Source: Galaxea fascicularis
Taxonomy: Eukaryota; Cnidaria; Anthozoa; Scleractinia; Euphylliidae
Assembly (NCBI GenBank): GCA_948470475.1
Contig: OX419335.1
Span: 13,204,634 to 13,268,633 of the forward strand
DNA length: 64,000 nt
Direction of reading: 5' to 3'
Part shown: one piece after another, positions 49,101 through 55,100 of the stretch
How positions within the stretch are numbered: the stretch's first letter is position 1
Layout: every line of letters begins with the position of its first letter
The notes under the pieces: model-generated
What the model was told of the DNA's origin: nothing
What the model saw: the letters and a program-made list of their open reading frames with translations, nothing else
The model's database searches: none
Position numbers and translations under genes: made by a program

Positions 49101-52100
49101 GATTTATTTATGATTCTAATACGCTTTTCCAAAATGACAAGACGGCGGAGATATGTTTTGTGCGTCGAAGCTCAGACAATATTACAAAGTAATGGTAAAT
49201 TAGGGAGTAGTACAGTATACGTAAGGAGGTTTAAGGAAGGTAGAAGCTGCACCTACAAATAACATCAATTGATTTTCTAACCTTATTAGCAACGTGAGAT
49301 ATTTCAGACTAGATTACTCCCAAGAAAACTGTCTAAGGCCCAGTTGAAACGTAGAACTTTTCATGTACTCAAATGTACCGAACCTAATTCATTCAATTAA
49401 GTACATGAAAAGATCGACGTTTGAACTGGGTCGTCGACCCAAGAATCAAGTTCGAGCTGTCTACATGGGAAGTTCGACTGGGGTGAGAGTTCGGTTCAGA
49501 CGTTGAACTTTTCATTGGCCGAACCAAATGCATAAATTATGTTAACGTATTTTTCAGTATAACAGCGCTTATGATTAGCTGTATAATGACATTTCATGTT
49601 TGAAAAGACAACTCACAGAAGCATGACGACCGTTGACCGCGTTCTCGAAGTAAAATTTTAAATTGCAACATGCTAAACCTGGACAGCTCAAAACGGACTA
49701 CTTCCAAATAGCACTAACGCTATTTATGTTTTGAAATTCATGTTGTGTTTTTGCATTTCAACATGATCGCGATTTCCTTGAACACAAAGCGAAAACAACA
49801 CAGAAAGCTTTTCCGACCTGATCCAACCTTGTAGGTGACTTAATATGTTTTTTCAAGCCAAATGGAAGGGTGCGTCATTTCAAAATAATTTCATCGGTTC
49901 ATTTTCGGAATTTAAGCGGCGAAAATGGTCTTTCTTGACGCCACGAATTGAGTTTGGTACATGAAAAGTTCGACGTTTGAATCAAACAGTCGAACTTAAT
50001 AGTTTGGGTCGACCCAAATAGGGATTTAAGTTCGGTACATGAAAAGTTCGACGTTTGAACTGGGCCTAAGTCAATCAAATGTCGGCTTCGGTTCGACATA
50101 CTTTTTTCCAGGCTTTTGAAGGAAAAAACCATGCTCCAGTAAAAAAACATAAATGCTTTTGTGACAATGACCACATCTTTTTATTTGCTTTGGTTTTGTG
50201 TATTGATGCGTAAATAATTGCAAACTGTATCGATCCAATCAGTATGTTCACTTTTCATTTGTTTGCTTTGGTTCTGCGTATGCTTTCACGAATCCGTAGC
50301 CTATGATTGACAGCAAAAGAATAGCCTTGTACGTTATCGTTTTCCCTTTGTGCTTGCGTTACTCTATTTGTGAGTTTTGTAATATTTGTACGTTTAAACA
50401 CATTCTCACCATGGGCAACCATACATCGACCACCGCCCACAGAAACGCCTCTAGGCGTCTTGTTCGAATTCGATTTACGGCGTCTGAACCACGCACAGTC
50501 TTACCCTCAATTAACACTACTTAAAAGTGAGACAAACGTTTTAGCCACCTGTTTATAACGACAACATCTACACGTTTACTTTCGTTGCCTAAATATCAAT
50601 ATTCCTTTAAATTCAGTTCACTTTTAGAAACGTATAGCTGAAAACAACGGGCCAAAATACTCTTACCTTCCATGTTGAGCAAAGATCGACTGCAATCCAC
50701 CTGCGTCATGCAAAATCTTGCGTCGGTCCACTCCAACTGATGAATGGTATTAACGCTGACCACAATTTCCCACTTTTCAATTTCCCATTCCCTGTTCCCC
50801 ATCCCCCATTCCCCTTTCCTCGTTTTAGTAACATCCCATGCAAAGCAAATTCCTTTGCATTGTTCAAGATTTTAACATTGCAAAGTTGCGTGATCTATTG
50901 CGTAAGCAGATTTCCAATCACAAAGAGCGTAAGAAATCTAGTCAGTCAGAAATGGACACAGAAACCATAAAAAATAAATATATTGGCCTTACCTTGCTTT
51001 TCCACTTCTAGTGAGTTCATAGTTTTCAGTAAGAAAATTTCTTGTTTTTCATGACGAAATATTTTTAGTAGAGTTGACGCTAAGGTCACTCGGTCTTTGC
51101 ACACTTGACCGAGACCTTTTACTGCTTGAAGGTCTTTATCCAGAAGAATCTAACAAAAGTTAATTCATCGTAAGTCTCACTGATTCGAAATATGTTTCAG
51201 AACTTGATCACACGTTAACTTAATTAGCTTTGAGAAGGGCACAGTGGTTTAACATGGGTTAATCCGGTTACGCTGACAAGTTTTCACTGATTCAAAACCA
51301 GTGGCTGTTACACACATACGCGACATCTCATAACGTCCTATAATCTCTTTCATCTTGTTCTTGAAATCTAATGAAGTTTCCCAAGTGTTCACGCTCATCA
51401 CCCTGGACGTTGACGTACAGTGAGGTAACTGGTTGGTAAATGAAGCCAATTTAAAAGGTGAGCCTAAGCAAGTCGTGCCTTGTTAAGCTTTAACACAAAC
51501 CCACCTCTTTTAACGAGCTGTATTCTTCCACGGGCATAATAATCTCATGCTGCAAAACCAATAAGAACTTTAAGTACCATCAGTAACTATACCCACAGTT
51601 TCAAATGCATAACAGAACTGCGCTATCTTTTCTGACAAAAGCGTACACTTTTGAAGAAAATTACTTGTTTTTCTAACCGTAAATTTACTCCTGACTCTGA
51701 TGTTGCCTACTTCCACTTTAGAGTGAGACGGCGGGAGAAGTGGGTACCACTCATCTAAAACGTTGCCTTTTGGTAAACGATTTAATGAAACCATTGCACT
51801 TCCTGTCGGAAAAAATCACAGTTAATCCTTTTTTTAACACACTTTGCTAACCAGGGACCGACTGTCAGGGAGACGAAAAGTTAGCACGGGTGGGAAAAGA
51901 AAGCAACAAAGAAAGCTGAATCTAACAAGTAAACAGTGGGGCTTATACTGTCCACGAAGTCATGTTTCCATGGCAAAAGACCTGAGTTGTCAACAGAGCA
52001 ACGCGTGCACATAATACACAATACCTACTGACAGGTAAATGCCGTAGTTTTAGCACTGAGAATTAAGTGTCGGAAACACATCATCGCAATCCCGCTATGA

Positions 52101-55100
52101 GTTAGATGACGCTTATTGTTGAAATCTATCGACTTACCAAGTAAAACATCTTTAGAGCGCTTGTTTCGATTGTAAAGGTCAACAGAGTAGTAAGACACAT
52201 CGGAGGGTAGGTCACTGCAATGGAATAAACCATGCTTTGGGAAATAAATGACTTTACCTAAACTGTTATCGCCCAGAATCGCTATTGGGATGATTCTGGT
52301 AATCCTGGCTGCTAAGGAAGGCTATATTTGGCGGAAACTTTACTACTCGCATTATGGTACGTAAATGCCGTGGGGGCTGCAAGAACGAATTAGTAATAAC
52401 GACGATAATCATTAACATGACGATTTGTTGGTACAGCTGGCTTTTATAGCGGAGCTCCGCGGAGCAGCATTGATGAGAAAATATGGTAACCCATCGATCC
52501 GAGTAATTTTGGTTATGACGTTATCGTACGGCTCTCCGTACGTACGTCCGTACGTCCGTACGTCCACCCCTCGATATAAGCGAAGGTGAAATGTAACACT
52601 CGAGATGTGGGCAACCAGCGTTTTTCAGCGGCAAAATGAAATAACAAGCTGAAGACAACAAGAGAAAAAGGCCGGAGAAGAGACTGTAAACACTTGGACT
52701 GCCGGCCAAGGTGTTAAAAACATTAAATGACCGGCAGTCCGATAAAAATTGCAAGATCGAAGAATTCCAGTCAATTTAAACTGTCAAAGACCAGCCATCT
52801 ATGCAACCGGTTTTGCAGGATTTATCCATCATTTCTACAATTTTTAACGGACTGCCGGTCATTTAGTGTTTTTAACGCCTTGGCCGGCAGCCGACCTGAA
52901 AAAAATTCAGTGTCACGAAATACGGTTCGTCCAATAAGCCCAGCATAAAGCAAGTGCTGGACTTGGGATTTAAAAATCATTTCAGGATCGCTCCTCTTTT
53001 CCTAATCGACATACGATGGTTTGGATTAGCCAGGATTCTTTGATTCGACAATTTTTAGAAAAATCTCGCACTGCCGGCCATTTAGTGTCAATTCTAGTGT
53101 CACAAATTACGGTTCCTACGATAAGCCCAGCAAAAAACAAGCGCTGGACTTGAGATCTAAAAATCATTTCAAGTGCTACTATGAACAAATTTTACCCCTT
53201 GAACTTTTAGGTTTATCACATAGAATTCCAGGAAAGATTTAAAACGCCGTTTACCGTTTTCAAATATCTGCATTGGTTCCAGAGATATTTGAGTTTGAAA
53301 AATGTATAAAATATGCAAATGAGAGGACTGGTGACATCACAAACTCAACCCAAAATTTACATCAAGTATATAAACAGAGCTATCTCAGTCAATTTGAAAC
53401 AGAGACCACTGAAACTTGACAGGCTAATTGTTCTTCAGGCAACACACCGACGACTATAAAAGAATTCGGTTCCCATGGCAACTCACTCTTCTCCAGTCCC
53501 TCCAACCTGATTTCAATATTTTAGTGATTTTCAGCTTGAAAAAAATTGAACAAAGCCACAAGTTCGATTCAACATATTTATATGCTTGCTGGATCACACA
53601 AATGAGGCACCATTGGCAACTATCAAAATAGAATGCCAAAGGTGGCCAGTAAAGTCATTAATATCTGGGAGGTCTGGAACCCATTATGTTGCCATGGTAA
53701 CAAAACTTGTAAGCTCATATTGTGGAACACATCTGGTAGAATCTTACTGCAAAAAATCAAGCATGTCTGACAGAAATTGGCGGAGATATCTTTTTTCATC
53801 ATATTTGATTAAAATATGTTGAGTTTATGACGTCACTTGGCTAATTTGCATATATTAAGAACTTGAATATCTCTTGAACAAAATGAGATATTTCAATATA
53901 GTAAACAGCATTCTTCTTCTCGTACAGACTACTTTTTGTATTTTAAAATGGCTCAGAAAGGAAAGATGCAAATTTCGTCATAGTACCACTTTCAGGATCG
54001 CTTGACTTTTCCTAATCGACATACGATGGTTTGGTTTAGTCAGGATTCTTTGATTCGACAAGCATTTTGTAAAAAATGCAGACTTTGAAGGCTAATTATT
54101 GTAAAAACTGTTCGTCTTTTGTGAAGTGTTTACGGCTTACAAAGGTTTTTCAGAAATTCGTTTGTTTGAGTTGTTTGTCTGGACCTGTCTGTTGTTATTG
54201 GCAATCAGATGCTATCATTACCGGTGATGTGAATACAAATACCACTCACGACTTGTAAAGGTTTGTAGTTCACAATGTTTAATTTCAGTCAGAAATAAAA
54301 TCATTCTAAACTTTACGAGATTTGTATTCGCCTGATTCATGGTTTATATATGCTTGATCACTCTGTCACGGTCAAGTAAAACTTGTCGATTTTGCTCGAC
54401 TTTTTTCGATGTTATTGTACGGTAGTTTTCTATCGTCTTCACTCTTATGGATCACAAACATGACGCCATAAAATGTTCAAAACACTGAGACGAGAAAAGT
54501 ATTATTCTTCTTTTGTATGGGTGGTGTTGAAGAGTACCCGCACCTTTGGAGTTTTACCGTTTTGTTGTTATGAAATATTTTGGTTTGATAGGTTAAAATG
54601 TCAGCAATTCATGTAAGAAAATTTTGATTCAAGCAAAGCATATAATCAGTTCTGATGTTGAATTTAATGGTGGGATTGTTGACCAACATTTAGTCTGATT
54701 TACACCATTTTATATCGAAATGTATTAAAATTAAACTGTGATGGCAAACGTTTGTTAATCGTTTGTGCTCATAAGCATAAAAAGAGATGTAGTCCCTGAG
54801 CCAGAAAGTATATTTCAGTTAATTGAATGGTAGCTGTGATTGTGGCGCTGCAGCAGAACAGTAAAAAATTGTAATCACAATAGCGAAGTCCTTACTGGAG
54901 TGTTAACTCGATTCCTGGCATTGATATAAGTTACTGTGGAGCTCCGTTCTTAGGCTTGCCCCAATAATAAAGGGTTCTTCACTCCAGTAATTACCACGAA
55001 AAATTTCAATACGTCACAAGTGGACTTACTTGAATTTAAATTCTTCATTCCATATCGGTGAATGACCTTCCTGCGTCTTGGTTCTGCAGGTTTTAACTTC

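Larger units (their letters stand above)
30184..50992 (-). other. RASA1 intron, 20.8 kb, containing a Polinton-type element
   Basis: Bounded by the exons at 30,183 and 50,993. From 30,501 to 48,559 it is a Polinton-type element with nested insertions. 48,560-50,992 holds a palindrome, a perfect small hairpin and a 730-base inverted-repeat element. 30,184-30,500 and 50,070-50,992 show nothing recognisable. Confidence 0.75.
52447..54965. mobile_element. AGCGGAGC element, copy B
   Basis: Begins TAGCGGAGCTCCGCGGAGC, and GTGGAGCTCCGTTCTTAGGC lies at 54,932-54,951. The right part, 54,070-54,965, matches 32,780-33,690 of copy A, including TTTTTCGATGTTATTGTA and CCATAAAATGTTCAAAAC. The left part differs between copies. 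It contains an internal inverted repeat, a duplicated block and a CGTACGTC short tandem repeat at 52,527-52,564. No transposase. Confidence 0.7.
52215..55029 (-). other. RASA1 intron, 2.8 kb, mostly one element
   Basis: Nearly filled by copy B of the AGCGGAGC element. Nothing else recognised. Confidence 0.6.

Noticed and set aside
30184..50992. Polinton DNA polymerase B and integrase catalytic core
   Set aside because: Looked for polymerase motifs (YGDTDS type) and an integrase core; only the integrase tail is present.
52527..52564. CGTACGTC short repeats as a CRISPR-like array
   Set aside because: Units are 8 bases without spacers; a simple tandem repeat within a transposon. No CRISPR array was seen anywhere.
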